From assembly GCA_015232335.1 (NCBI GenBank), contig JADFZV010000006.1, forward strand, positions 53,783 to 117,782: a DNA stretch of 64,000 bases, given 5' to 3'. The position numbers and the translations under genes were made by a program. This DNA comes from Alphaproteobacteria bacterium (GTDB taxonomy: Bacteria; Pseudomonadota; Alphaproteobacteria; Rhodospirillales; WMHbin7). Positions 29,961 through 38,760 of this stretch are shown in pieces. Each line of letters begins with the position of its first letter. Position 1 is the stretch's first letter. The notes beneath the pieces were generated by a model. It was not told where the DNA came from. It worked only from the letters and a program-made list of their open reading frames with translations, and did not search any database.

Positions 29961-30353
29961 ATGTACAGAGAAACGACGCGCGCCATTACCGTCTCGGTAG
30001 AACCGAGCTATCTTGAGGATCAGTCGAGCCCCGAGGAAAGCCATTTCGTCTGGGCCTACCGGGTCCGCATTGAAAACGGTGGCCGGGAGACCGTGCAGTT
30101 GCTGCGCCGCCACTGGCGCATCACGGATGCCGTGGGCCGCCAGCAGGAAGTCGAGGGGCCGGGCGTGGTGGGTGAACAACCCGTTCTGAAGCCAGGCGAA
30201 TCCTTTGAATATACCTCAGGCACCCCCCTGCCCACCGCCTCGGGCATCATGGCTGGGACCTATCAGATGGAAAATGAGAGCGGCGAACAGTTCCTGGTGG
30301 GGATTCCCGCCTTTTCACTCGACAGCCCCCATCAGATGTCGCGGCTGAATTAA
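29961..30353 (+). CDS. apaG: Co2+/Mg2+ efflux protein ApaG
   Basis: [33 protein letters not shown]...[25 protein letters not shown]. Confidence 0.94.
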   Translation: MYRETTRAITVSVEPSYLEDQSSPEESHFVWAYRVRIENGGRETVQLLRRHWRITDAVGRQQEVEGPGVVGEQPVLKPGESFEYTSGTPLPTASGIMAGTYQMENESGEQFLVGIPAFSLDSPHQMSRLN

Positions 30354-30419
30354 CACCTTGCAGGGGGCCGGGCCGCACCCCACTTCTGGCAGGTATGCTG
30401 AAATAATGGAGCAATTGCC

Positions 30420-31064
30420 TTGACCGCCGAAAGCCGCACCACCCCCAAAACGGCCAGCACGGCCACTCTGGTCAGGCCCACGCGCGAGGAAGCCGAACTG
30501 GCCGTCAGAACACTCATCCGCTGGGCGGGCGACGATCCCTCCCGCGAGGGATTGAAGGGCACGCCCGACCGGGTGGTCAGGGCCTATGAGGAATTCTATT
30601 CCGGCTACGAGGCTGATCCGGTCGAAATCCTAAGCCGCACTTTCGAAGAGACAGACGGCTACGACGAGATGGTGGTGTTGCGCGATATCCGTCTGGAATC
30701 GAACTGCGAGCACCACATGGTGCCCATCCTGGGCAAGGCGCATGTGGCCTATCTGCCGGATCGGCGCGTGGTCGGCATCTCAAAGCTGGCCCGCGTGGTC
30801 GAAATCTATTCACGGCGCCTGCAAATCCAGGAGAAGCTGACATCACAGATCGCCAACTGCATCAATGAGGTGCTGCACCCCAAAGGGGTGGCGGTGGTGA
30901 TCGAGGCGGCCCACCAATGTATGACCACCAGGGGAGTGCGCAAGCCCGGCGTCACCATGGTGACCAGCCGCATGCTGGGCGCCTTCCGCGACAACCCGGC
31001 CACCCGGCGCGAATTCCTGGCCATGATCAGCAACACGGCACATGGCAGTCTAAGCAACGCTTAG
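30420..31064 (+). CDS. folE: GTP cyclohydrolase I
   Basis: [47 protein letters not shown]; start codon uncertain (TTG). Confidence 0.95.
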   Translation: MTAESRTTPKTASTATLVRPTREEAELAVRTLIRWAGDDPSREGLKGTPDRVVRAYEEFYSGYEADPVEILSRTFEETDGYDEMVVLRDIRLESNCEHHMVPILGKAHVAYLPDRRVVGISKLARVVEIYSRRLQIQEKLTSQIANCINEVLHPKGVAVVIEAAHQCMTTRGVRKPGVTMVTSRMLGAFRDNPATRREFLAMISNTAHGSLSNA

Positions 31065-31073
31065 TCGGACCGG

Positions 31074-31134
31074 CCTTGACCAACCTTGACCAACACCCAT
31101 ATTGGGATTACATTTAGGTCAAATTTGGTCAAGG
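31074..31134. promoter_or_regulatory. Promoter/operator of Phd-PIN module: CCTTGACCAA x2 facing a mirrored GGTCAA pair
   Basis: CCTTGACCAA at 31074 and 31084; GGTCAA at 31117 and 31127; TTGACC(31086)-N17-TACATT(31109). Confidence 0.7.
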
Positions 31135-31144
31135 AGCCCTGTGC

Positions 31145-31390
31145 ATGACCGCCGCCATCAATCTTTATGAAGCCAAAACCCAGCTTTCCAGTTTGGTCGA
31201 ACGCGCTGCCTCAGGCGAGGAGATCGTCATTGCCAAGGCAGGCCGCCCCCTGGCTCGACTGGTGCCTTTGAAGTCGCGTCTGCAACCCCGCCAACCTGGA
31301 TTGCTCAAGGGACAAATCCACCTCGGACCTGATTTCGACGCGCCTTTACCCGAAAACATCGCCAAAGCTTTCCGGGGTGAGGACGCTTGA
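31145..31390 (+). CDS. Phd/YefM-family antitoxin
   Basis: AAINLYEAKTQLSSLVERAASGEEIVIAKAGRPLARLVPL. Confidence 0.9.
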   Translation: MTAAINLYEAKTQLSSLVERAASGEEIVIAKAGRPLARLVPLKSRLQPRQPGLLKGQIHLGPDFDAPLPENIAKAFRGEDA

Positions 31391-31773
31391 GGCTGCTGCT
31401 CGATACGCATGTTCTCATCTGGTGGCTGAACGATGATGCGGCCCTGTCCGTCACAGCACGCCAAGCGATCGCAGACCCGGGGTCGGAGGTCTTCGTCAGT
31501 GCCGCCAACGCCTGGGAAATCGCCATCAAACGAGCACTCGGCAAACTGGAGTTCCCCATTGATCGCATAAGCAAAATTCTCGACGAGGCAGGGTTCGCCC
31601 CGCTGGGCATCGAGGTCCAGCACACCATTCGTGCGGGAGCCTTGCCGCGCCATCACGATGACCCGTTCGACCGCATGCTGATCGCGCAGGCGCAGTTGGA
31701 GGGCCTTGTCATCGCCACGGCGGATTCGACGTTCAGAAAATACGATGTATCCCTGATCGACGGTGCCGATTGA
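31387..31773 (+). CDS. PIN-domain toxin (VapC-like)
   Basis: LLLDTHVLIWWLNDD...SAANAWEIAIKRALGKLEFP...HHDDPFDRMLIAQAQLEGLVIATADSTFRKYDV. Confidence 0.92.
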   Translation: MRLLLDTHVLIWWLNDDAALSVTARQAIADPGSEVFVSAANAWEIAIKRALGKLEFPIDRISKILDEAGFAPLGIEVQHTIRAGALPRHHDDPFDRMLIAQAQLEGLVIATADSTFRKYDVSLIDGAD

Positions 31774-31882
31774 GTCTTCAAGGAGGATTGAGGACTCGCA
31801 AAATTTCCACACTTTTTTGCTCGACGAAGCCAAGTGAACCTTCGATACTGACAAACAGATAAATTCAAGATTGGGGGGCATC

Positions 31883-32629
31883 ATGAAAAAAATCGTTCTG
31901 GGCGGGGTGGCCGCCCTGGTCATCGTGATCGGTGGCGTTCTTTTCTTCCTGGTTTCGAATCTCGATTCGCTGGTCAAAACGGCCATCGAGGAAGTGGGCA
32001 GCAAGGTGGCGGGCGTGAAAGTCAGCGTGTCGTCGGTCAAGATATCGCTTGCGGATGGTCGCGGCACCATCTCGGGCCTGACGGTTGGCAATCCCTCTGG
32101 TTTCAAGACGCCATCAGCCTTCTCGCTGGGCACCGTCGGATTCGGAATCGATACGAATAGCGTTACCAAGAATCCCGTGGTCGTTAAGGAAATTTTGATT
32201 GCAGCGCCGCAGGTGACCTATGAATTGGGCAGTGGCGGCAGCAATATCGACGCCATTCAAAAGAATGTTCAGGCCTTCGTGGGATCGGGTGCCAAGGCCA
32301 AGGGGCCGGAGAATAAAAGCGGCGACGAGACCAAGCTGGTCATTGATCTTTTGCAACTGACCGGCGGCAAGCTGACCCTGGCCACACCCCTGCCCGGTGG
32401 CGCAGCCACAGCCGATCTGCCCGATATCAAGCTGACCAATATCGGCAAGAGCGGCGGCGGCGCCAATCCGGCCGAGGTCGCTTCCAAGGTGCTGAACGCC
32501 ATTTCCCAGTCCGCCGTCAAGGCGGCCTCGAATCTGGGCGTCGGCAAGCTGATGGACAGCGCCACCGAGGCCGTGGGCTCTACGACCAAGGGCGGGGTCG
32601 ATTCCGTCAAGGGCCTCTTCGGAAAATAG
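31883..32629 (+). CDS. AsmA-like/DUF748-type membrane-anchored protein
   Basis: N-terminal TM then VKVSVSSVKISLADGRGTISGLTVGNPSGFKTPSAFSLGTV. Confidence 0.7.
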   Translation: MKKIVLGGVAALVIVIGGVLFFLVSNLDSLVKTAIEEVGSKVAGVKVSVSSVKISLADGRGTISGLTVGNPSGFKTPSAFSLGTVGFGIDTNSVTKNPVVVKEILIAAPQVTYELGSGGSNIDAIQKNVQAFVGSGAKAKGPENKSGDETKLVIDLLQLTGGKLTLATPLPGGAATADLPDIKLTNIGKSGGGANPAEVASKVLNAISQSAVKAASNLGVGKLMDSATEAVGSTTKGGVDSVKGLFGK

Positions 32630-32740
32630 GCCTGCCCTGTCTTTCGTCAGGCCGACACAAGTGCTATCAGTCTTCCGGGCGGGATCGAAAAACATGGCCC
32701 GCCCGGTTTGTTGCGTCCATAATTTGCATAGGAGAAATCA

Positions 32741-33214
32741 ATGACCGGTGAACAGATAAGCAGGCGCAACGCATTGTTGGCGGGGGGCGCATTGGCAGCT
32801 ACCGCCCTGGCGTCCGGCCCTGTCCTGGCCCAGTCTCAGGCCCATGATGCGCACGCCCATCACATGATGGGAAGCATGCACAAGAATCAGGCCCTGATCG
32901 ATACCGCCATGGATTGCATCGTGAAGGGCAATCTGTGCCTCGACCATTGCATGGCTTTGATCCGGGCCAATGACACCAGCATTGCCGCCTGCGCCCAGCA
33001 GGTGATGCTGATGCTGCCTATGTGCGATGTTCTTGCAAAATACGCCATGGCGGATGCCCCCTACCTCAAGCAGGTGGCCAATCTGTGCATTACGATCTGC
33101 ACCGATTGCGAAAAGGAATGCCGCAAGCATGAGGGCAAGCACAGCCAGTGCAAGGCCTGCGCGGATTCCTGTGCGGCCTGCATCAAGGCCTGCAAGGCCC
33201 TGCTGGCAGCCTGA
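32741..33214 (+). CDS. Four-helix-bundle copper-storage/copper-binding protein (Csp-like), Tat signal
   Basis: SRRNALLAGGALAATALA signal; 14 Cys including CITICTDCEKECRKHEGKHSQCKACADSCAACIKAC. Confidence 0.88.
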   Translation: MTGEQISRRNALLAGGALAATALASGPVLAQSQAHDAHAHHMMGSMHKNQALIDTAMDCIVKGNLCLDHCMALIRANDTSIAACAQQVMLMLPMCDVLAKYAMADAPYLKQVANLCITICTDCEKECRKHEGKHSQCKACADSCAACIKACKALLAA

Positions 33215-33230
33215 ACATCTTTCTTTTGAG

Positions 33231-34028
33231 TCAGGGCATCAATTCCCCACCGGCCAGAACGATACTCTGGCCGGTGACGGAGCTGGCGGCTTCGCTGCAC
33301 AGCCAGGCCACGGTGCCCCCGATCTCGCTGGGTTGAACCAGCCGCCCCTGGGGATTGTGCGCCACCAGATTAGCCAGGGCTTCATCGCGCGAGCGGCCCG
33401 TTTTAGCGGTGATGGTGTCTAGCGTATTGGCAACGATGTCAGTATCCGTATAGCCCGGACAGATGGCATTGACCGTGATCGGGGTCTTGGCCAGTTCCAT
33501 GGCCAGCGAACGCGTAAACCCCACCAGGGCGTGCTTGGCCGCCGAATAGGCGGTGATATAGGGCATGCCGGTCAGCGCGGCCGTCGAGGCTATATTGACG
33601 ATGCGCCCCCAGCCAGCCGCCTGCATGCCGGGCAGTACGGCCTGAGTGGCATGGACAGCACTCATCAAATCGACATCCAGCATTTTTCTCCAGAATGCCG
33701 CATCGCTTTTTAGAAAGGGCGCGGAAAGGGCGATGCCCGCATTGTTGACCAGAATATCAGCCTGGCCCAGTTCGGCCTGAAGCCCCGCCAGGGCTTGGGA
33801 AAGGGCCGCTTCGTCGGCCACATCGGCCACCGCCACCGCCACACGCCCCCCATGGCGGCTTCGAAGCCCCTCCGCCGTCGTTTCCAGCACGTCCAGATGG
33901 CGCCCCAACAGGGACAGACTGGCCCCCCCAGCCGCCAGGGCCTCGGCAATGGCAGCCCCGATGCCGCGCCCTCCCCCGGTCACGATGGCATGCTTGGTCG
34001 AAAGCGGCTTGGCAGAGGGCGTGGACAT
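33231..34028 (-). CDS. SDR-family oxidoreductase
   Basis: VTGGGRGIGAAIAEAL, NNAGIALSAP, YSAAKHALVGF. Confidence 0.9.
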   Translation of the reverse strand: MSTPSAKPLSTKHAIVTGGGRGIGAAIAEALAAGGASLSLLGRHLDVLETTAEGLRSRHGGRVAVAVADVADEAALSQALAGLQAELGQADILVNNAGIALSAPFLKSDAAFWRKMLDVDLMSAVHATQAVLPGMQAAGWGRIVNIASTAALTGMPYITAYSAAKHALVGFTRSLAMELAKTPITVNAICPGYTDTDIVANTLDTITAKTGRSRDEALANLVAHNPQGRLVQPSEIGGTVAWLCSEAASSVTGQSIVLAGGELMP

Positions 34029-34228
34029 GCAAGGGACTCTTTTCACTTGGGGTTTCGCCCCCAAACTCTATCCCCGAACGGGGCAAAAAGACAATTCGGT
34101 AGCGCAATGCCACTTTAAACCGACCCCTGTGAATAAATTATCGTTCTGAATCAAGCTCCCGGTTGACAGGAGCGGATAAATCCCGCAAATTTTCCGGACA
34201 AAAATCTCTAGAGGGGAAGCGAGGCTGC

Positions 34229-35557
34229 ATGGAAACGGGACGGATTGTCCGGCGCGGGATTCTGGCTTTTTCCCTGATTGTTGCCGTAGCCCTTCTGTTC
34301 ATCGATCCCGGTTCGGGCCGTCGCATGCAGTCGGCGGGGGCTGCCCTTATCGACGCCGACTTCCCTCTGTCCTCACTTTCCGCCTCGACCCTGTCCGGCG
34401 ACAGCCAGTTGGAGGAGGCCTCGCTTCTGCCCACCGTCAAGCTGTTGGCCGTGGAGCCGGGCGACACGCTGGCCCAGATTCTGGTCGATGAGGGGGCTGC
34501 CTCCAAGGAAGCGCATGCCGCCATCGAGATGCTGAAGAAGATTTACAATCCGCGCGATCTGCGCAGCGGCCAGGAGATCGAGGTCACTTTCCAGCCTTCT
34601 CCCGACGGATTGGGTGGGGCGAAATTCATGGGCCTTACCTTCGAGCCCGACTATGCCCGCGAAATTTCCGTCAAGCGTGGCGAGGATGGCAGCTTCAGCG
34701 CCAAGGAAGCCAAAAAGCCATTAAGGCACGAGGTCGTCCGGGCCGATGGCCGCATCGACAGCAGCCTTTACGAAGCGGCAATCAAGGCCGGTCTTAGCAA
34801 CAATGTGCTGACCACCATGGTCCGCGTTCTGTCCTACGACGTCGATTTCCAGCGCGACATTCAGGAAGGCGACAGTTTCTCGGTCTTCTTCGAACGCTGG
34901 TTCGACGAGAAGGGACAGCCCGTCCATGACGGCGACGTATTCTACCTATCGATGACGCTTTCCGGAAAGCCCTTGCATTATTACCGCTTTAAGGCCGCCG
35001 ACGGGTTGATCGATTATTTCAACCAGAAGGGCGAGAGCGTCAAGAAAGCCCTCTTGCGCACCCCTGCAGACGGGGCGCGCATCACCTCGAAATTCGGCAA
35101 GCGCAACCATCCCATTCTGGGCTATTCGCGCATGCATAAGGGCATCGATTTCGGCCTGCCCACGGGCGCCCCCATCCAAGCGGCGGGCGATGGCGTGGTT
35201 GAAATGTCTGGCCCCAACAGCGGCTATGGCAATTACCTGCGCATCCGCCATACCAACGGCTACGCCACGGCCTATGCCCATCTGTCGGCCTTCGCCAAGG
35301 GCGTTCGCGTCGGAAAGCGCGTCAGCCAAGGCCAGATCGTGGCCTATGTCGGATCGACCGGCATGTCGACAGGGCCACATCTTCACTACGAGGTGATGGT
35401 CAACGGCAAGCAAGTCAATCCCTTGAGCATCAGAATGCCCTCGGGCCGCAAACTGGCGGGCAAGGAGCTTGACCAATTCAATCAGGCCAAACTTGTCACC
35501 GACAAGAAGATGGCCGAGGCTCCGGGTATCGGAAAGCTGGCCGAAACTAAGCAATAA
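34229..35557 (+). CDS. M23-family peptidoglycan endopeptidase
   Basis: KRNHPILGYSRMHKGIDFGLPTGAPIQAAGDGVV...STGMSTGPHLHYEVMVNGKQVNPL. Confidence 0.93.
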   Translation: METGRIVRRGILAFSLIVAVALLFIDPGSGRRMQSAGAALIDADFPLSSLSASTLSGDSQLEEASLLPTVKLLAVEPGDTLAQILVDEGAASKEAHAAIEMLKKIYNPRDLRSGQEIEVTFQPSPDGLGGAKFMGLTFEPDYAREISVKRGEDGSFSAKEAKKPLRHEVVRADGRIDSSLYEAAIKAGLSNNVLTTMVRVLSYDVDFQRDIQEGDSFSVFFERWFDEKGQPVHDGDVFYLSMTLSGKPLHYYRFKAADGLIDYFNQKGESVKKALLRTPADGARITSKFGKRNHPILGYSRMHKGIDFGLPTGAPIQAAGDGVVEMSGPNSGYGNYLRIRHTNGYATAYAHLSAFAKGVRVGKRVSQGQIVAYVGSTGMSTGPHLHYEVMVNGKQVNPLSIRMPSGRKLAGKELDQFNQAKLVTDKKMAEAPGIGKLAETKQ

Positions 35558-35589
35558 CGCCTGAAATACCCAACGCCAGGACTCAGGTA

Positions 35590-35630
35590 TTGACTTACCC
35601 CCCTATTTCCGACTAGAATACTCGGAAATA
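35590..35630 (+). promoter_or_regulatory. Promoter TTGACT-N18-TAGAAT with overlapping 9-bp perfect palindrome
   Basis: TATTTCCGA (35604-35612) / TCGGAAATA (35622-35630) straddling TAGAAT (35614-35619). Confidence 0.65.
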
Positions 35631-35649
35631 ACCATCCAGAGAGGGTGTC

Positions 35650-35811
35650 ATGCAAAAGATCATCGACTACCGCGTAGACGAAAATTGCCGCGTTTTGGTG
35701 CGTCTGACCAATGGGCGCGAGCGTTGCGCCACCGACGAGGAGTGGCTGGCCCTGTGGGCGTCCAATCCGGCCCTGACCGTGAAGCTTGCCGTCTGCCATC
35801 TGCCGGGCTGA
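35650..35811 (+). CDS. Hypothetical small protein (53 aa; not in the supplied ORF track)
   Basis: MQKIIDYRVDENCRVLVRLTNGRERCATDEEWLALWASNPALTVKLAVCHLPG; AGAGAGGG upstream, own promoter. Confidence 0.6.
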   Translation: MQKIIDYRVDENCRVLVRLTNGRERCATDEEWLALWASNPALTVKLAVCHLPG

Positions 35812-35899
35812 CCCGACCGACAAAGCGGCGTTAAACGGAATCTTTACGCCCTGGCCCCACACTGGCTTGGTACAGACCCCCTTCCTCGCCAGAGGTCCC

Positions 35900-36223
35900 G
35901 TGAGCAAGACGTCCGACGACAAGACCCGTGTCCCGCCGGTGCCAGAGACTGTCGCCATTGCGCTCGACTACGACCCGCTAACAGCGGAGGAAGCGCCTCG
36001 GGTCATTGCCAAGGGCAAGGGCTATATGGCCGAGCGCATCCTTGAGATCGCCTTCGAAAAGGGGATCAGGGTGCGCGAAGACGCCGACCTGGCCCAGATC
36101 CTTGCCGCCGTTGACGTCGATACCGAAATTCCCTTCGAAGCCTACCTCGCCGTGGCCGAGATTCTGGCTTATGTCTACAACAGTAACAACCAGTTGCCGC
36201 CAACGGCAAAGGCGGGCGCATGA
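35900..36223 (+). CDS. FlhB-like C-terminal-domain protein (EscU/YscU/FlhB family paralog)
   Basis: VAIALDYDPLTAEEAPRVIAKGKGYMAERILEIAFEKGIRVREDADLAQILAAVDVDTEIPFEAYLAVAEILAYVY. Confidence 0.82.
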   Translation: MSKTSDDKTRVPPVPETVAIALDYDPLTAEEAPRVIAKGKGYMAERILEIAFEKGIRVREDADLAQILAAVDVDTEIPFEAYLAVAEILAYVYNSNNQLPPTAKAGA

Positions 36224-36543
36224 GCCAAGGCGCAATCGAGGTAAGCTTGCCCGATCCCCTGGAACGCGACGCCTGTCTGGCCGCCGATCTGGTGAATGCG
36301 GCACGCCGCCTTCTGGCCGAGGGGCGTTTTCTCGATCTGGGCGCCTTGGAATCGCGCATTTCCGACCTGTGCGGACGAATTGCCGGAATGCCCAAAGAAG
36401 AAGGGCGGCGCTTTTCTGAATTTCTGCAGGAAATGAACGCCGAGTTGATCTCGCTTTCCCAGGAGATCGAGGCCCGCTGCAATGTTCTGGCCATCGAGCG
36501 AACGGCGGGTGCTAGCACCTCGGCCTATCGGCGCCTGGATTGA
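36220..36543 (+). CDS. Hypothetical, flagellar-cluster-linked helical protein
   Basis: 4-bp overlaps with neighbours (FlhB-like and FliO); charged helical sequence. Confidence 0.65.
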   Translation: MSQGAIEVSLPDPLERDACLAADLVNAARRLLAEGRFLDLGALESRISDLCGRIAGMPKEEGRRFSEFLQEMNAELISLSQEIEARCNVLAIERTAGASTSAYRRLD

Positions 36544-36839
36544 TGTCCATGGATGGCGAGTCCTATTTTCGATATCTTCTGGCCCTGATCTTCGTGGTGG
36601 GCCTCATCCTGGCCGCAGGATGGGGGATCAAGCGCTTCGGCATGGGCCTGACCGTGGCCCCCCGGCTTAGGGGACAACAAAAACGGCTTATGGTTACGGA
36701 AATTGCCGCTCTCGATGCAAGACGCCGCCTGGTGCTGGTCAGGCGCGATGAGACCGAGCACCTGATTCTGCTGGGCGTCACCCATGAAACAGTGCTGGAA
36801 TCCGGCATTGTTCCCCCTCAAAAAGAGATGCCGACATGA
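36540..36839 (+). CDS. fliO: Flagellar biosynthetic protein FliO-like
   Basis: Single TM then IAALDARRRLVLVRRDETEHLILLG; immediately upstream of fliP. Confidence 0.82.
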   Translation: MMSMDGESYFRYLLALIFVVGLILAAGWGIKRFGMGLTVAPRLRGQQKRLMVTEIAALDARRRLVLVRRDETEHLILLGVTHETVLESGIVPPQKEMPT

Positions 36840-37570
36840 AGCGCCGCTGGTTTTTCTATCTTGCCCTGACCGGCCTGGCCTTCGTGCCCTCGCTGGCCCT
36901 GGCGCAATCCCTGACGCTCGATCTGGGCGAGGGCGCCTCGACGACCGGGCGCATCCTTCAGCTTCTGATCCTGACAACACTGCTGAGCGTCGCCCCCTCG
37001 CTCCTGATCATGATCACCTGCTTTACGCGCATCGTGGTCGTTCTGTCTTTCCTGCGAACAGCGCTGGGAACGCAGAACACGCCGCCGCAGATGGTGATGG
37101 CCAGTCTGGCCGTGTTCCTGACCCTATTCATCATGGCCCCCACCTTCCAGGAGAGCTATCAGCAGGGAATCGCCCCCCTGATCACGGGCAAGGTCAATGA
37201 AATGGACGCCCTGAACATGGCGGCCAAGCCCTTTCACGCCTTCATGCTGAAGCACACGCGGGAAAAGGATATCGGCCTGTTTCTGGAAATCTCGAAAACG
37301 CCCATGCCCGCAACGGCCGAGCAGACGCCGTTTCAGGTGCTGGTTCCCGCCTTCATGATCAGCGAACTGAGACGCGCCTTCGAAATCGGATTCCTGATCT
37401 TCATTCCCTTCGTCATCATCGACATGGTGGTCTCCAGCGTCTTGATGTCGATGGGTATGATGATGCTGCCGCCCACCATGATCGCCATGCCTTTCAAGAT
37501 CATCTTTTTCGTGTTGATCGACGGCTGGTATCTGGTGGTGGGAAGTCTGGTCAAAAGCTTCGGGGCGTAG
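36836..37570 (+). CDS. fliP: Flagellar biosynthetic protein FliP
   Basis: MITCFTRIVVVLSFLRTALGTQNTPPQMVMASLAVFLTLFIM; MMMLPPTMIAMPFKIIFFVLIDGWYLV. Confidence 0.97.
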   Translation: MKRRWFFYLALTGLAFVPSLALAQSLTLDLGEGASTTGRILQLLILTTLLSVAPSLLIMITCFTRIVVVLSFLRTALGTQNTPPQMVMASLAVFLTLFIMAPTFQESYQQGIAPLITGKVNEMDALNMAAKPFHAFMLKHTREKDIGLFLEISKTPMPATAEQTPFQVLVPAFMISELRRAFEIGFLIFIPFVIIDMVVSSVLMSMGMMMLPPTMIAMPFKIIFFVLIDGWYLVVGSLVKSFGA

Positions 37571-37584
37571 CGGTATTCGTTAAA

Positions 37585-38760
37585 TCAGACGCTGGTGCCG
37601 TTGCCATCGAGCGGCAGCATGCGCACACCCTTGCCGTCGGGGGTGCAGGTCAAGCCCAAACGCCCGTGCTTCAGCTCCAGCGCCTGACGCCCAAAAACCT
37701 CGTAGCGCCATCCATGCATGGCCGGAACATCGGCATTGTCATCCGAGGCGATGGCTTCCAGGTCCGACTGGTTGGCCACCAGCTTTTGGGCCACATCCTC
37801 ATTGTCGCAGGCGGTTTTCAAAAGCACGCGCAACAATTCGATCAAAGGGCCGATGCCCTTGGGCGGTTCGCTCTTGGGGTCCATCTGCGGACATTCGGAT
37901 TCGGGAAGCGCTTGCGCGGCGGCCACCGCCGCCAGCAAGGCCAGTCCCCATTTTCCTTCGGCCTGGGCCCGCGACATCCCCCTGACCTGGGACAGGTCGT
38001 CCACTGTTTTCGGAGCGTGGGCCGCTATTTCAGTCAGCGACTCGTCGCGAATCACACGCCCTCTGGGCAGGTCGCGCTCGCGGGCCTCGCGCTCGCGCCA
38101 AGCCGCCACTTCGCGCAGGATGGCCAGAAATCTGGGATTGGTCGAGCGCGGCTTCAAGCGCGGCCAGAAAAGCTCCGGCGGAACGATATAGGTGTCCGCA
38201 GATGCCAATTGCGCCATCTCCTCGGCCACCCAAGCAGTACGTCCCGTTCTCTCCAGCCTTGCCGCCAGTTTCTCGTAGGCCACGCGCAGATGGGTCACGT
38301 CAGACAGCGCATAGGACAACTGCTTGTCGGAAAGAGGGCGGCGCGCCCAGTCGGTAAAACGCAGGCTTTTATCGATGCGCGCCCGGGCCAGCTTGGCTGC
38401 CAGGGTTTCGTAGCCCACGGATTCCCCAAAGCCGCAGACCATGGCGGCCACCTGAGTATCGAACAGAGGTGTCGGCACGGTGCCGAAAAGATGCAGGAAG
38501 ATTTCCACGTCCTGACGCGCCGCATGAAACACCTTGAGCAGCTTGGGATTGGCCAATAGCTCGGCCAGAGGTGCCAGATCGATGCCTGGGGCCAGGGGGT
38601 CGATGATGGCCGCCGTCTCTGGCCCGGCCATTTGAACCAGGCATAATTGCGGCCAGAAGGTCTTTTCGCGGATGAATTCCGTATCTACCGTAACGAATCC
38701 GGAATCGACCTGATCTTCGCAGAACCGGCGCAAGTCATCTGTCGTGGTGATTACCTGCAT
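37585..38760 (-). CDS. rnd: Ribonuclease D
   Basis: FVTVDTEFIREKTFWPQLCLVQMA; LSYALSDVTHLRVAYEKL; HRDC. Confidence 0.94.
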   Translation of the reverse strand: MQVITTTDDLRRFCEDQVDSGFVTVDTEFIREKTFWPQLCLVQMAGPETAAIIDPLAPGIDLAPLAELLANPKLLKVFHAARQDVEIFLHLFGTVPTPLFDTQVAAMVCGFGESVGYETLAAKLARARIDKSLRFTDWARRPLSDKQLSYALSDVTHLRVAYEKLAARLERTGRTAWVAEEMAQLASADTYIVPPELFWPRLKPRSTNPRFLAILREVAAWREREARERDLPRGRVIRDESLTEIAAHAPKTVDDLSQVRGMSRAQAEGKWGLALLAAVAAAQALPESECPQMDPKSEPPKGIGPLIELLRVLLKTACDNEDVAQKLVANQSDLEAIASDDNADVPAMHGWRYEVFGRQALELKHGRLGLTCTPDGKGVRMLPLDGNGTSV

